64,000 nt of DNA from Hortaea werneckii (Eukaryota; Ascomycota; Dothideomycetes; Mycosphaerellales; Teratosphaeriaceae): assembly GCA_037044905.1 (NCBI GenBank), contig JBAOKB010000048.1:186001-250000 (forward strand), read 5' to 3'. The notes beneath the pieces were generated by a model. That model made no database searches and was not told the origin of the DNA. It saw only the letters and a program-made list of their open reading frames with translations. The position numbers were made by a program, and so were the translations under genes. This document shows, one piece after another, positions 46,310-57,571 of this stretch; the first letter of the stretch is position 1; each line of letters opens with the position of its first letter.

Positions 46310-48508
46310 ATGTCTCTGTTCGGCGACGACACCGATACGCCGGCCAGCCGGCCTAAGTCCTCCCTCTTCGATGACGAGAATGCCCAATCGAAGAATAGCT
46401 CAAGCATGTTTGGCGACGATGCAATGGGAGGCAACGACTCGCCGTGGAACTTCACGCCGAAGAAAAGTGCCGGAAGAGGAAGCTTGGTGAAGTCGTTGCT
46501 CGCGGGCGCTGCTGTACCGGATGTGTACGTGGATACCTTTGACAACTTGCAAGCCAGCGGACGAGCAGATGGGCAGGAATGCAAGCGCTTGTTGGCAGAC
46601 TCACACATTGCGCAAGGGGATCAGGAAAGGATATGGAGCATCGTCTCCAGCGACGGCGAGAGCAGCTCGATTGGCCGGAATGAATTCAACGTGTTGGTAG
46701 CTTTGATCGGGCTGGCACAGGAAGGCGAGGAATTGAGTTTGGACGCTGTAGATGAGCGGAGACGGAAGCTGCCTACTCCTCATTGCCTTCGACGCAGAAA
46801 CAGCATCAAGAGCCGCCTGCGACGCCGCAATCACAGGCACAAACCGGCGCGCAGCAGTCTACGCCGACGCAGCAAAACGGTCATATGCGCAAGACCTCTT
46901 TCGGTGCTGGCTTTGGAGAACAGGACCCGTGGGCAAGCCCAGAAATGCATAAAGCGCATGGACACCTGAATGGGTTGAGCAGTGGCCCGCAACGGACCAC
47001 TAGTAGCTTTACAACCGGAGCTGGCGACGCGACAGACCCGGTACCTAGTGGCACTTATGGTAATGGATCAGCAGGGCAGGCAGGCGGCAGTGGTACTTGG
47101 GGTAGCGCCTCGAGCTTCGGCGGTGGCGGCGGGCATGGCGGATTTGGAGGTGCTGGCAGTGCATCAGGAGGTGGTTTCGGAGACGATCCAAATTCGCCGA
47201 GTACTCCACGAAGGCCCGCAGCACCTCGCAACACGACCTCCAAAGGCGCCGAGGAGACCGTGACTGTTAACATGCTGGAGGGCAAGGAAGGCATGTTCAT
47301 GTTCCAGCATCGCAACTACGAGGTGGCGTCGGTGCGTCGAAACAGCAAAGTCATCCGAAGATACAGCGATTTCGTCTGGTTGCTTGACTGTCTGCATAAG
47401 CGGTACCCATTCCGACAGCTACCCCTTTTGCCACCGAAGCGTGTGGCGATCAATGGTAACCACATTGCGGCAGACCAGACGTTCATCGAGAAGCGAAGAA
47501 GGGGTCTAGCACGGTTCTGCAATGCGCTGGTGCGCCATCCTGTCTTGAGGGAGGAGCAGCTCGTGGTTATGTTCTTGACGGTCCCTACGGTAGATGCACG
47601 CTCACCACTCCTGTCTAAGCCCTTTCGCTTGCTAACATGTCTCACAGGAACTTGCTGTCTGGCGCAAGCAAGCTACCATAAGTGTCCAAGAAGAGTTCGT
47701 CGGGAAGCAACTACCGCCAAACTTGGAAGACAGTCTTCCGCAAAACCTGCAAGACACCTTCGACACGGTACGCTCCGGCGTGAGAAGATCGGCAGACTTG
47801 TACATCAATCTTTGTAATCTGACAGAACGATTGTGCAAGCGGAAGGAAGCCATTGCAGGGGAGTACGGCAGGTTCAAGATGAACTTGCAAAGTATTACTG
47901 AGACCTCAGCTGACACGTACGCGATCGATACCAACGATGTGCCGTTACTCAACGAGGGCATTAACGGTACCGCGAAGCATGTCGGTACTTCGCAGAACCT
48001 GCTCGACGATGAGTCCAGAGCGTGGGATGAAGGGCTCCTTGAGGATCTGAAATACATGCGCGACGCGTTGGTCAGCATGCGTGACATGTTCGACCGCCGC
48101 GATCGGTATGCGAAAGATAACATCCCGCAATTGGAGAAACGGATACAGACGAACGAGCAGAAGTTGCAGGGCATCAAGGCGAAAGGTGACACAGCGAAAC
48201 CGGGTGAGGCGGAGAAGGTTGAGAATGCTATCGTGAACGTAAGTCTTTCGCAAAGTTGTTACTCTGAAAATGTGGTTGAAGTGCTAATTGGATCTCAGGA
48301 TAAACAATCGATAGTTGCTCAACACGCTCGTGGCGTGTTCATCAAGGAGTGCGTCCGCGACGAGATACAATACTTCAACGCCACGCAGTACCATGTGTCT
48401 CGCCTGCATCAGGACTGGGCGCAGGAGCGCGTGAAGTATGCAGAGCTGCAGGCAGATAACTTCAGGGGGTTGGTGGATGCGGTGGAGAGTATGCCGCTCG
48501 GGGACTAG
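46310..48508 (+). CDS. MVP1: Sorting nexin Mvp1/SNX8 (one apparent frameshift)
   Basis: Three exons: 46310-47589, 47648-48238 and 48299-48508, with introns of 58 and 60 nt (the 60-nt one is also open in frame, but has GTAAGT, a GCTAAT branch point and CAG). One base seems missing near 46780, joining ...RRKLPTP to LPSTQKQHQEPP. Corrected length 693 residues. The N-terminus begins MSLFGDDTDTP, as in fungal Mvp1. A helical region (DVYVDTFDNLQASGRADG ... RIWSIVSS) precedes a Gly-rich linker. The PX domain (near residue 325) includes RNYEVASVRRNSKVIRRYSDFVWL and PLLPPKR, the phosphoinositide-binding part. A BAR-like coiled-coil domain follows (RSGVRRSADLYINLCNLTERLCKRKEAI). Mvp1 binds PI3P on endosomes and acts in vacuolar protein sorting and retromer-independent recycling. 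Confidence 0.9.
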
Positions 48509-48924
48509 CCGTTTGAGCAGTGGTAGCGACGTCTCATCCCAGAAGAAGCATCTTAGGAAGAAGAAAGAGATAGTGACGCTGGATAATGCCAAGAGGTGAA
48601 TGAAACTTCACTTTTGTTTCCCATACATTGAGAGGGCATTTGGGTCGTCACTTCCTCATTTGTTCGGGAGACTGCCGGAGGGGCTCGTGCAGTGTCTGCC
48701 TTGGACGCGTTGGCAGCATTTGAAGTGAAGGTCACTATGTACAACGCGCCTTCACTTACAACCTTTGTAATCAACATTTTGAATATCGACAAGGCTTTGT
48801 CAAACTTCTTTTGGGCTGTCCTGCTCAACTTCGTCCGTCGCTTGTCAAGCCTTACACGATCCATTTTACGAGTTGCTTTGCTTTCGCCCCGTTGCTTTAC
48901 CAGATCACCTTTGAAGAAGCCGAG
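48509..48924. other. Intergenic region after MVP1
   Basis: About 415 bp containing the MVP1 3' end. Plus- and minus-strand ORFs overlap here without motif support. Nothing else seen. Confidence 0.4.
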
Positions 48925-49250
48925 ATGCCGAAGAGAGGTGCTGAGAATGTTGAGACGCTCTTTGAGGAGACAGAGCCCAAAAAGGCGCTCAAGACGGGTA
49001 AGTCACTTTCATTTCTAACTCACTTCCAGGATCTTTCGCAGCCATGGGGAGCAGAGGCAAGCGCGGTTGGCGGGTGATGAGTAAGGTCCACGGGCACGGG
49101 CATCTTTCATTGGTGCCTGGCGCGAGCAGCGAGCAGCAGTGGTGCCTAAGCCAGGCCTTATCGATCTTATCGCGACTCGGGAGGGTCGCTGCTCGTCATA
49201 CTTTCTCCGAGACCGAAGCACCTGTGACCTTGCACTTGTTGCATCTTTAA
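48925..49250 (+). CDS. Possible small hypothetical protein
   Basis: An ATG at 48925 opens a short charged frame (MPKRGAENVETLFEETEPKK). A 32-nt gap with GTAAGT..CCAG ends (48998-49029) would join it in phase to GSFAAMGSRGKRGWRVMSK and on to a stop at 49250, for 97 residues. The intron would be unusually short for the window. The family is not recognised. It could instead be part of the DCN1 leader, whose start codon is only 158 bp downstream. Confidence 0.25.
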
Positions 49251-49407
49251 TCCCTTCACGACTACCCCGACTCCGCACCTCTATCGCCTCTACAGACAGC
49301 AGCAGCGAAGCACTTGGGCCCGCCTTTCGCTCCTTCCCTGGCTCGGCGCTATTCGACACATCCCTACCGATCAGTATATACCTGAGCACGCGAGCTAACC
49401 TCCCACG

Positions 49408-51211
49408 ATGCCGGCAGCGTACACCGCGCAGCAGAAGAGCGCGATCAGCGAGTTCACATCTGTGACGCAGTCAGACAAGACCACCGCAGCAAAGATTCTG
49501 AGGCAGCATAACTGGAATGTGGGAGGTGCAATCAACGGGTAGGTTCTTTCTCTTTTCTCCACTCTCACTTTGATTGCGTGTTGAGGCTGCAAGAACGAGG
49601 AAGAGGAGGACACTTGTAAAGGCGATACTCTCGGAATACTCGAAATCCTACGCGACATGTCCTTGGAACCCGGTACGCTCGATACATCTGCATTCGCCAT
49701 CTTTTCTGGACTATCGTTATGAGGCACAGAGGCAACACAATATGTCCAACCCATTCTTGAGAGATTATATCGCCGAGTTTGAGAGCCTCACACTGGTACA
49801 ACAGACCTGGCTTTTAAAAAATCGTCTTACCTGGCTTTCCTGCAAAGAGATACAACGATGTCGGTGCGGCGCAGCGGCGTGCCGTTCTGTCACAATACTG
49901 TGAGCAGATTGGACGCTCCGGTGATCATCTGGCACTTTTGTGCGTGGGGTGTATCGATTGGAAAGATGCTCTCAATTACGTAATCTCGAAGATGCTCCCT
50001 GGCGACATGCGGCCAGCTCAAGCTTTCTTGCTCGCTCCTGTCCGGCAGCAGAAGAGCTGGTTTAATGTAGCCTTGCAACTGGAGCCATCCGCGCTGGCTG
50101 ATTTCGAGAAACTTCGCCCGCTGGCAAAAGTCATACGTCTGGACTGCCTCTGTATCTCTAGCAACAAATCTATGCGCTCTGTCATCCAGGCCTTCTCCCT
50201 AGCGCCCGCTCTGGCACATTTTCTGCCTGCAGGGGAGCCGGTGGATAAACAACGGCAACTCCTCAACTACCATTTCCGAAGTGTCCCACTGCAAGTCAGA
50301 GTAGATTACTATGCGATTACACTGGCAGGCTTCAACAGGACTGCGTACGTGCGCCTGGATCCGATCCAGCGATACTGTTACGTCGAAGCAGCCTGCGTTC
50401 GGAATGGGATATTGGAGGAGCACCTCAATCGCATTTACTATTGCGAGCTTGCGCCGTATTGTGCTTCTGTGTTCATTGTGCTTTAAAATTTTGCTAACGA
50501 AAGCGGTCTGGCAGATACTTCAACAATCCTAATGGCGCAGCAAACCCTACTCGGCCCGCCCTTAGCAAGATCTTCGACAAGTATCGCGACAATCCTGGTG
50601 AAGAGCCTGACGAAATGAACATCGACGGTCTCACCGAGCTTCTCGGCGAGATGGACATCGAGCCAGGCGACATGGGCGCACTCATCTTCTCCGAGATCGT
50701 CTCCTCCCCCTCTCTCGGCAAAGTCACCCGCGAAGGTTTCGTAGATGGCTGGTCTGAGCTCGGCGTCGACAACTTACCGAAGATGAAGGATGTCTGCCAA
50801 CAACGTCGCCTCACTCTCAGCCAGGACATGGGGCTGTTTAAGAACGTCTACAACGCTGCATTCCCGCTGTCGCTTCCACCAGGTTCAAAAACGCTTCCGC
50901 TGGAATTCGCTACGGAGTTCTGGACGATGCTCTTCACGCCGCCAGGACTGGAGTGGAAGAGCGCTCAGGGAACGCCGTGGCTGGATTGGTGGTTAGAGTT
51001 TCAGCAGCAGATCAAAACGAAGGCGGTGAACCGAGACTTGTGGAAACAGACACTGAACTTCGCGCGCGAGACACTGAAGGATGATAGTCTTTCGTTCTGG
51101 TCGGAGGAGAGCAGCTGGCCGAGCGTGATTGACGAGTTTGTCGAGTGGGTGAAGACGGAGAAGAGGCCAGGCGAGAACGGTGGGAGTGGTGAGGCAATGG
51201 AGGTTGAGTAA
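49408..51211 (+). CDS. DCN1: Dcn1, cullin neddylation co-E3, with a very long intron
   Basis: Exon 1 is 49408-49538 and exon 2 is 50515-51211, giving 275 residues. Exon 1 encodes a UBA-like domain (ISEFTSVTQSDKTTAAKILRQHNWNVGGAING). Exon 2 begins exactly at YFNNPNG and contains the PONY domain: IFDKYRDN, an EF-hand-like DEMNIDGLTELLGEMDIEPGD, KVTREGFVDGW, and the C-terminal LFTPPGLEWKSAQGTPWLDWWLEF with the surface that binds cullin. Dcn1 helps Ubc12 transfer Nedd8 to cullins. The splice signals are GTAGGT, a CTAAC branch point and CAG. The intron is 976 nt, about ten times its neighbours, and holds another ORF (next entry). The protein itself shows no frameshift. Confidence 0.93.
49742..50486 (+). 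CDS. Unidentified ORF nested inside the DCN1 intron
   Basis: A 247-residue frame lies wholly within the DCN1 intron (49539-50514) on the same strand. It starts with MSNPFLRDYIAEFESLTL and ends with TAA at 50484-50486, just before the branch point (near 50492). One surplus base in the A run 49816-49821 must be removed to join QQTWLLK to IVLPGFPAKRYNDVG; after that the frame is open to the end. Composition is protein-like, with alternating helical and strand-like segments (DHLALLCVGCIDWKDALNYV, LRPLAKVIRLDCLCI, VRVDYYAITLAGFNRTAYVRL). I recognise no domain. It may be an inserted or captured gene, or the remains of one. No terminal repeats or target-site duplication were seen at the intron edges. 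Confidence 0.45.
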
Positions 51212-51846
51212 GTGGGTGAGCGCCTCGACAGAACGTCTGCGGGAACGGCCACAGCTGGCCTGAAACGCTGCGCTACGGAAGAACGATGAAATGAATTATG
51301 CTGTTATTGCTCGCTTCAGCGTAGCGTGGGGCATGGGCATGGATACGGGAAAGCACTTTTCTTGATGCGCCGTCAAGCCTGATGGAAAGCGGGGCGGCGG
51401 AAGCATACTTTCAAGCATGCCTGCTCAAGTGTGCTTTTACATAGATGTCAAATGCATGATCTTGATATCCTTCTCCGCAGGCTGTCTTGACACTGTCACG
51501 ATATGGATTGATTCAATTGGCTAGAGATCCACGACTAGCAAATCACTGTAGAAGAGGCAGAAGTCCAAAGCTCATTGGCTTCTCAAACGGTTGCAAATAT
51601 GCCGGCTCAACACGTGCCGTCACGTGGACCGCGTCTTGTTTCAGCCCTACCCGCATTGGCTCAGACCCTGAAAAGGGGCCCTGCTCCGACGCGAGCAGCG
51701 AGCTTGAACGTGGGAGGAACACCATAATAATACGACTTCTTTTTAATAAATCCAAGTCACAATTGGATGGTTCTGGCTGGACGCTTAGCTACGCGAGAGC
51801 AAGCTACACCTCGGCTCAGGCAGCGTATCCTTCTGCTAGTAGCAGT
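51212..51846. other. Intergenic region, DCN1 / ceramide synthase
   Basis: About 635 bp. The ceramide synthase frame is open upstream to 51487 but has no in-frame ATG before 51847. The region should hold the promoter. No other feature supported. Confidence 0.45.
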
Positions 51847-53432
51847 ATGACGGCGCCCACGCCCAACGGCAAAGCATATCCTCCCGCCGCCCCCTCCTCC
51901 GCACATAATATGAACGTCCGCCCGCAGCGACGAAGAAAGAGCTCCAGTCTCGGCGCCGACCCGCGCGGCGATACGGGTACTGGGTCAATCGCGACGCATC
52001 TGCCTCAGCACGCCAGCACACCTCAGGACTCTCCACCTAGGAGTAAGAGCAGCAAATCTTCTTCCGTTTCCACATCTCACCATGCTCGCGAGCGCAAGCG
52101 CACGAAGCTTCGCAAGGGCTTCAGACGCTTCCGGCGGACCTGTTACAAGCACACATGGCTCCTACCGCTTCTCATCATGCTTGGGACCGTGGGCCTGTAC
52201 TACCTCACTGGACCTGGCGAGACCAACCCGCTGTATCCTTTCCTCTTCCTATCCTACGCCAACCCGCCTCTGAACGAGCGAACAGATACGCTCCCGGCTC
52301 ACGTGGGCGATGTGACGCAGTACGGCAAAGGGCCGAAGGACTTTTGCTTCGTAGCCTTCTACACGATCGTCTTCACGTTCACGCGGGAGTTTTTGATGCA
52401 GCGTTTCATTAAACCTGTAGCGCTTTACTGTGGGATTAGAAAGAGCGGGAAGCAGAGCCGGTTCTTGGAGCAGTTCTACACCGCCGTGTACTTTGGCATC
52501 GCGGGGCCTGTAGGGTTGTATGTGCTTAGTCGGACACCGGTCTGGTTCTTCAACGTGGAAGGCATGTACGAAGGTTTCCCGCACCGGGCGCATGAGGCGT
52601 GGTTCAAAGCCTACTACCTCCTGCAGGCAAGTTACTGGGCGCAGCAGGGGCTCGTGTTGGTCTTGTTGTTGGAGAAGCCGCGGAAGGATTTCAAAGAGTT
52701 GGTGCTGCATCATATTGTGACGCTGGCACTGATTTGGCTCAGCTACCGCTTCCATTTCGCTTATATGGGCGTTCCGGTCTACATTACGCATGATATCTCG
52801 GACTTTTTCCTTGCGGTAAGTATTCTGCATCTCTCCACAACTATCCAGATAAATTCCATACATGCTCATCTCACTCCTCTTTTCCCATCCACATCGCTGA
52901 CCTATCTTCCAACTTCCAGACCTCAAAACTGCTCAACTACATCAACTCCCCCGTTACACCTTTCTACTTCGCCTCGTTCCTCGGCATCTGGGCTTACTGC
53001 CGACACTACCTCAACCTCGTCATCATCAAATCCCTGCTCCTGCCGGGCCACATCCCATTCACGTCCATCCCGACGGGACAGTTCGCCACCGTCGGACCCT
53101 ACGACCTGAACTGGATCACGCAGCAGTACAAATGCTGGATCAGCCACGGCATCACCTTCAGCTTGCTCGCCATCCTCCAGATCATCAACCTCTTCTGGTT
53201 CTTCCTCATCTGTAGGATCCTATGGCGCTACCTCGCCACGGGCGTGGAGAAGGATGAGCGGAGCGATGACGAGGAGGAGGATGAGGAGATCGATGAGGTG
53301 GAGGGTGCGCCGCCGACAGGTGCGGCTGGCAAGCCGGCTCTCGAGGTCAATGGCGAGCCTGTGACGCCCAGCGAAGTCCCGGCCACTGGCGTGGAGAGCA
53401 AAGGGAAGGAGGACGTGGTGAGGCGGAAGTAA
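51847..53432 (+). CDS. LAG1: Ceramide synthase, LAG1/LAC1 type
   Basis: Two exons, 51847-52815 and 52920-53432, with a 104-nt intron (GTAAGT..CAG), 493 residues. The N-terminus is cytosolic, Ser-rich and basic. Several membrane segments follow, beginning with WLLPLLIMLGTVGLYYL. The TLC domain carries the Lag1 motif: HHIVTLALIWLSYRFHF then GVPVYITHDISDFFLA, with the His pair and Asp pair essential in this family. The splice joins it to TSKLLNYINSPVTPFYFASF. The C-terminus is an acidic tail (SDDEEEDEEIDEVEG). The enzyme joins long-chain bases to fatty acyl-CoA in the ER. No frameshift. The start codon was chosen as the first in-frame ATG. Confidence 0.94.
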
Positions 53433-53913
53433 GAGGTGAGCGTTGCAGTTGACTGAGGACGCCTATTCGCCTCTTCTCCTGCAGCAGTGGAGACAGTGTT
53501 TGTGTTTGTACGCGTGTGCGGTGGAGCGTTCTAGCGCGGATATGGATCGGTTGCGAGATGTGTACAGTATTTATGAGCACGGAAAGCCATGACAAGAGCT
53601 CATGGTGTTGCTCGACGAAAATTGTACTTTCGATGACATTTATTAACGATAAACACTTAAGTTTCTGAAATGCATTCATACACAAGGCTAATCCGCAAGC
53701 AGGTTCGCGAGATCAACTAATCTCAAGTACTCTCAATCGTGAAGGGGTATCGATCTTAAAAAAGCATCGCAAGTATCGTGACCACCGCTTCTCCGGCTCC
53801 ACCATCCGCCCTCTTCTTCGTCAATGCAATTGTCCATGAGTGATGGAAACATACGGGACAGCAATAAGGCCATTTCTCCGAGCAAAAAGAGTCTTAAAGC
53901 GACGACCCACAGC
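53433..53913. other. Convergent intergenic region after the ceramide synthase
   Basis: About 480 bp between two stop codons. No supportable ORF or repeat; AT-rich in the middle near 53620-53660. Confidence 0.45.
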
Positions 53914-55095
53914 CTACTTGGACCCTTCCTTGGAATGGCCCAGGTGCAACTTCTCCTTCAGCTTGTGCATCGCACCGCTGCTAGACCTCTCCTTCTTCTG
54001 ACTGCCGCCCGGGGAACTGCTCGAATCGGGGGAGCTCGCCTTGGCGGGCTTGGAATCCGAAGACGGGACGTTCGAAGTCTCTGCCGCGTGCGCAGTGTCG
54101 GCACTCTGGTTGGGCTTCGCACCTCCGCCTGCAGCGCCAGTGCGAGGGCTTGCATTGCCAGAGGCATTGTAATGGTCTTCCTCGTCGATGGCGGACCCAC
54201 CGACGGCGCTCTTGGGACGGCTCTCAACGCTCTGCCTAGGAGCTGAAGCCAGAGAGCTGCGTCGTCTCTCGCGCTCTTGGCCTGCGGCTTCGCCCACCCG
54301 CTGACCGCCCGCCACAGGGATAGAAGAAGGGTTCGCGCCATAGGCCTGGCGGTCGGACGTCATTCTGGGAGCGTCGGCCGGCTTGAGAGACTGCTCGCGG
54401 TAGTCCGGGTATTCGGGTTTAATGGCGGAGTTGGTGCCGGGTAAGGCAGAGGCGCGCGGCCCTGAAGCGGATTCAGGCATTTGCTGAGGTTCTGCGGCCG
54501 AGGTCGAGGGCGTCTTGCCACTATCTTGACGGGTATCAGCGCTGTCTGATTTCTCCACTGCGTGCTGAGCCTCTGCTACTCCGCCGGTCGTGCTATCTTC
54601 GTCGCGCTTCCCGAGCGGTATGGCCGTCTTGAACCAATCGGCACTGCCAATGGCCGGCTTACCGCTGTCCGTGTTGCCCTCGCTGGTTTGGGCCTTGGGC
54701 GTTTCGGACTCTGTAGTTCCTGAGGGTTGCTCAGACTTACCACTAGTCGTAGCCGAGGGGTCCGTAGCTGGCTGGGAGCTCACGTCTCCCGTGACCTGGT
54801 TCGAGTCTGAGGCGGTCAGCTTTCAAATCCTTCAACAGTGGCCTGATCGATCACGCGGCTTACCTGTTGTCTGCGGTGCCTTGCCCCCAAGCTCCGCATT
54901 GTCTGTCGTTGGGTTTCAGCAAAGTGCTCTTGTAATTGTAAGTTGCAAGGCAGTCTAGAAAGACAGCATCATACCTTCCTTGTTACCAGCATCGAAGGGT
55001 TCGCCTGCTGTTCCTGAACCTTGCTGACCCGACACCGGCTCCTGTCCTTGTTGCGTGTTTTGGCCGAGGCCAATCGCGTTCTTCACAGCGTCCAT
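53914..55095 (-). CDS. Disordered Ser/Gly/Gln-rich conserved fungal protein
   Basis: Three exons on the minus strand: 55095-54975, 54902-54864 and 54806-53914, with 72- and 57-nt introns; 350 residues. The N-terminus MDAVKNAIGLGQNT is followed by QQGQEPVSGQQGSGTAGEPFDAGN, a pattern I have seen at the start of several small stress-related fungal proteins of unknown function. The middle exon adds only 13 residues (NAELGGKAPQTT). The rest is almost wholly disordered (Ser, Thr, Pro, Ala, Glu), with one regular segment near IGSADWFKTAIPLGKR. The end is basic (MHKLKEKLHLGHSKEGSK). All splice joins keep phase. No enzyme motif seen; function unknown. Confidence 0.75.
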
Positions 55096-55575
55096 TGTTG
55101 GATTGGCTTAACGGGTGCTTTGATGGGTTGCTCTGTCCGGACTTCTAGTTGTGCGTGGAAGCGAGTGTTCTCGCCTTTTGAGACCAAGTGAAGCGTGCTA
55201 GATGTACTTGTGAACCTTGTCACTAACAAGGTTGGAAGCAGGGAAGGCACGCGTGATGACGCGGGGCAGGCTCTACGTCATATCTCTTATCCAAACGCGG
55301 CGGCTTGTGGGGCTCATGTGAAGCGAGGTCCAAGATCCAAGACGAGACGAACTTCACTACATGCCAAGCTGCCAACCGCCACCAATCCATCCACCATCAT
55401 CCTGTTTGATCGATCATCGGCGAAAACACGCTTCCTGTCCTGTGGCATTAGACAATCGCAGTCCGAGTCATGACAGCCCTCGAGGATCCTGGTTAACCGG
55501 ATATGCATCTGCTCCAAGCGGTCGAGAGGCCAGCAAAGTAACGAACACCAAACCCGTGTAGAGAAGAGGTCAAGC
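55096..55575. other. Divergent region, disordered protein / F-box gene
   Basis: About 480 bp between divergent starts; it should contain both promoters. Short ORFs here lack support. Confidence 0.45.
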
Positions 55576-56508
55576 ATGTCAGCACGTTCTCACGTACACT
55601 CTCTTCCCATTGAGATTGCCGTCGATATACTCTCTTATCTCTCAGCGAAGCAAGTCCAACGTTCTCGTCAAGTATGCCGGCACTTCTTGGAAATGATCGA
55701 CGATCCCCGGAACCGCGCCAATATTGCCCAGAATATTGAGAGACGAGCTCTTGTTCATCTGCAGAATCTAGTCGACTCCACCTACAACTTCACCCGTGTC
55801 CCTTTCCCTAATGCGCTAAGCACCTGGCTGGCGACTCGCGGCGTCCCGCGCACGCCTCAGGACCGCCTTATCGATCTATGGACTTTCGCTGAGATATGGC
55901 TTTCACAGCACCCGCCTCTGCCTGACGAAACTGGGCGTCAAGATCGATGGATGCTGCTTTATGGGACTCGAAAAGCTGCTTCAGCACTGTTAGGTGTGCA
56001 TCTACGACTTCACTTCCCCGAAGTCTATGACAAAAGTGAGTTCGAGGGACGGTACGGAGGCTGGCGAGATGAGCAAAATCTCTACTGGATCTATTGCGAC
56101 GGGATCGGTACGCAAGTCAAGCGTGCGTATGATTGGAGTGACGAGATGGTGAGTGAGTGGTGGCAACAGCTTAATTCGACGCAATCCGATTGCAGCCTCC
56201 TGAATGATGCTCGACCCTGGCCACGGAGGCATGAGCTCCACGAGACCTGTGATGCAAGCTGCGGGAAAGCAATGTGGATGGTCTCTCCCATCGCCATTAG
56301 TCCTAGGACAAACATGGGTGTTCAGCCCTTGTGTGAAAATTGCATGTTGAGCGAGATGTTGGGCCTCCCCATGGTTCCCCGAAGAATTGGGTGGTTCGCT
56401 GAGAGCGAGTGGGCTTGGAAGAAAATTGGACAATTGGCAAGGGATGGGATTGAATTGCCGCCCTCGCTAGTCAAGGCGGCAATACTGGAGGACTTGGGCA
56501 TTCAATGA
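55576..56508 (+). CDS. F-box protein, lineage-specific
   Basis: Intronless, 310 residues. Residues 8-48 are an F-box (LPIEIAVDILSYLSAKQVQRSRQVCRHFLEMIDDP), which would bind Skp1 in an SCF ligase. The rest has no known repeat domain; there is a Trp-rich middle, a Cys pair CDASCGK and a later CENCM that could bind metal. The C-terminus, WAWKKIGQLARDGIELPPSLVKAAILEDLGI, resembles that of the minus-strand neighbour at 56717-57571. The two genes converge. Substrate unknown. No frameshift. Confidence 0.85.
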   Translation: MSARSHVHSLPIEIAVDILSYLSAKQVQRSRQVCRHFLEMIDDPRNRANIAQNIERRALVHLQNLVDSTYNFTRVPFPNALSTWLATRGVPRTPQDRLIDLWTFAEIWLSQHPPLPDETGRQDRWMLLYGTRKAASALLGVHLRLHFPEVYDKSEFEGRYGGWRDEQNLYWIYCDGIGTQVKRAYDWSDEMVSEWWQQLNSTQSDCSLLNDARPWPRRHELHETCDASCGKAMWMVSPIAISPRTNMGVQPLCENCMLSEMLGLPMVPRRIGWFAESEWAWKKIGQLARDGIELPPSLVKAAILEDLGIQ

Positions 56509-56716
56509 CAAGCTAAAATGGCCCAGAACGACCACGGATATGCGAAATATACTTAGTACAAGAGGTCATCAATGCTGGGCTCAAAATCAAGATTCCGCTT
56601 AAAGCTGTTCATGAAAACCTAATACATCGCGAACCGCTGCCTCGCTACGTAAATCCAGCGCTGTGGAGGAAAAATGTTTGAAAAGCGATCGCCTCCTCAG
56701 AGACACAAGTTCTGGT

Positions 56717-57571
56717 CTAGAACAGCCACAACTCGTCGAGCACTGCGGCCTTCTGGAGCTCACTTAACTCATCCATGCCACTCTTCACCAGATCATATGC
56801 CCACTTCGTCTTGACACAATATGCAAAATCATTCGGCGGGATTGTCGGCACTCCAAGCAGCTTTGTCAGTGCTTTCACGCTGATACAGCCGTACCAAGTG
56901 ATTAGCCTGGTCCTACGACTCTTGGTCGGGTACCAAGTCAGTATGTATCGAGGAAGGGAGCCTCCCACTCGAGGAAGAGGAAACTTGACATCCTGGAGGA
57001 AGCTGCCAGTCGTGACAATGGTCGTGAACACCCGGACCAGCCATTCCCTGTTGTAGCCGTTGGATCGTGCATCCCGACGATGGAATTGCAAGAACTCGTC
57101 CAAGTCCATCTCATAGAGCGAACGGTGCTCTTTGAGAATTTCGGTGTGGCGAAGAACATACTCGAGCAAAAGATCTTTCGTTAGGTCCGAGAGGTATCGA
57201 ACATTGAAATTGCGCTGCTGGTTATGCTTGAAGCGTTTCGCAAAGGTTGAGGTATTCCCTATGCCCGCGTCAAGGCGTTCTTCTCCTGGCATAAAGACCA
57301 AGATCCCACGGTGCTTAACCCATGCCTTCAGAGCGTCAACGAAGTCAACTTCCGCGCCGTAAGTGATGACAGACTTAATCACGGACTGGATGGCCCCGCA
57401 TGCTTCTTTTCTGGCGATGCGCACGAATGCTCGCTCGCTGACTGGATCATCGACCAATGCCTTGGTGTCTTTGCAGACGGACCTTAGCTGTACAAGATCT
57501 TGGATGGGGAGCAGGTTGCAGATCTCGAGCTTCAATTCTAGTGGGAGGTTGAGCAGAGTGGAGTTCGACAT
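56717..57571 (-). CDS. F-box protein, relative of the converging neighbour
   Basis: Intronless, 284 residues. An F-box lies at residues 7-45 (LNLPLELKLEICNLLPIQDLVQLRSVCKDTKALVDDP). The remainder lacks a named domain. A Trp near the end and the helix WAYDLVKSGMDELSELQKAAVLDELW mirror the C-terminus of the plus-strand F-box gene 209 bp away, so the two probably derive from one ancestral gene. It would act as a substrate receptor for SCF; substrate unknown. No frameshift is seen. Confidence 0.85.
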   Translation of the reverse strand: MSNSTLLNLPLELKLEICNLLPIQDLVQLRSVCKDTKALVDDPVSERAFVRIARKEACGAIQSVIKSVITYGAEVDFVDALKAWVKHRGILVFMPGEERLDAGIGNTSTFAKRFKHNQQRNFNVRYLSDLTKDLLLEYVLRHTEILKEHRSLYEMDLDEFLQFHRRDARSNGYNREWLVRVFTTIVTTGSFLQDVKFPLPRVGGSLPRYILTWYPTKSRRTRLITWYGCISVKALTKLLGVPTIPPNDFAYCVKTKWAYDLVKSGMDELSELQKAAVLDELWLF

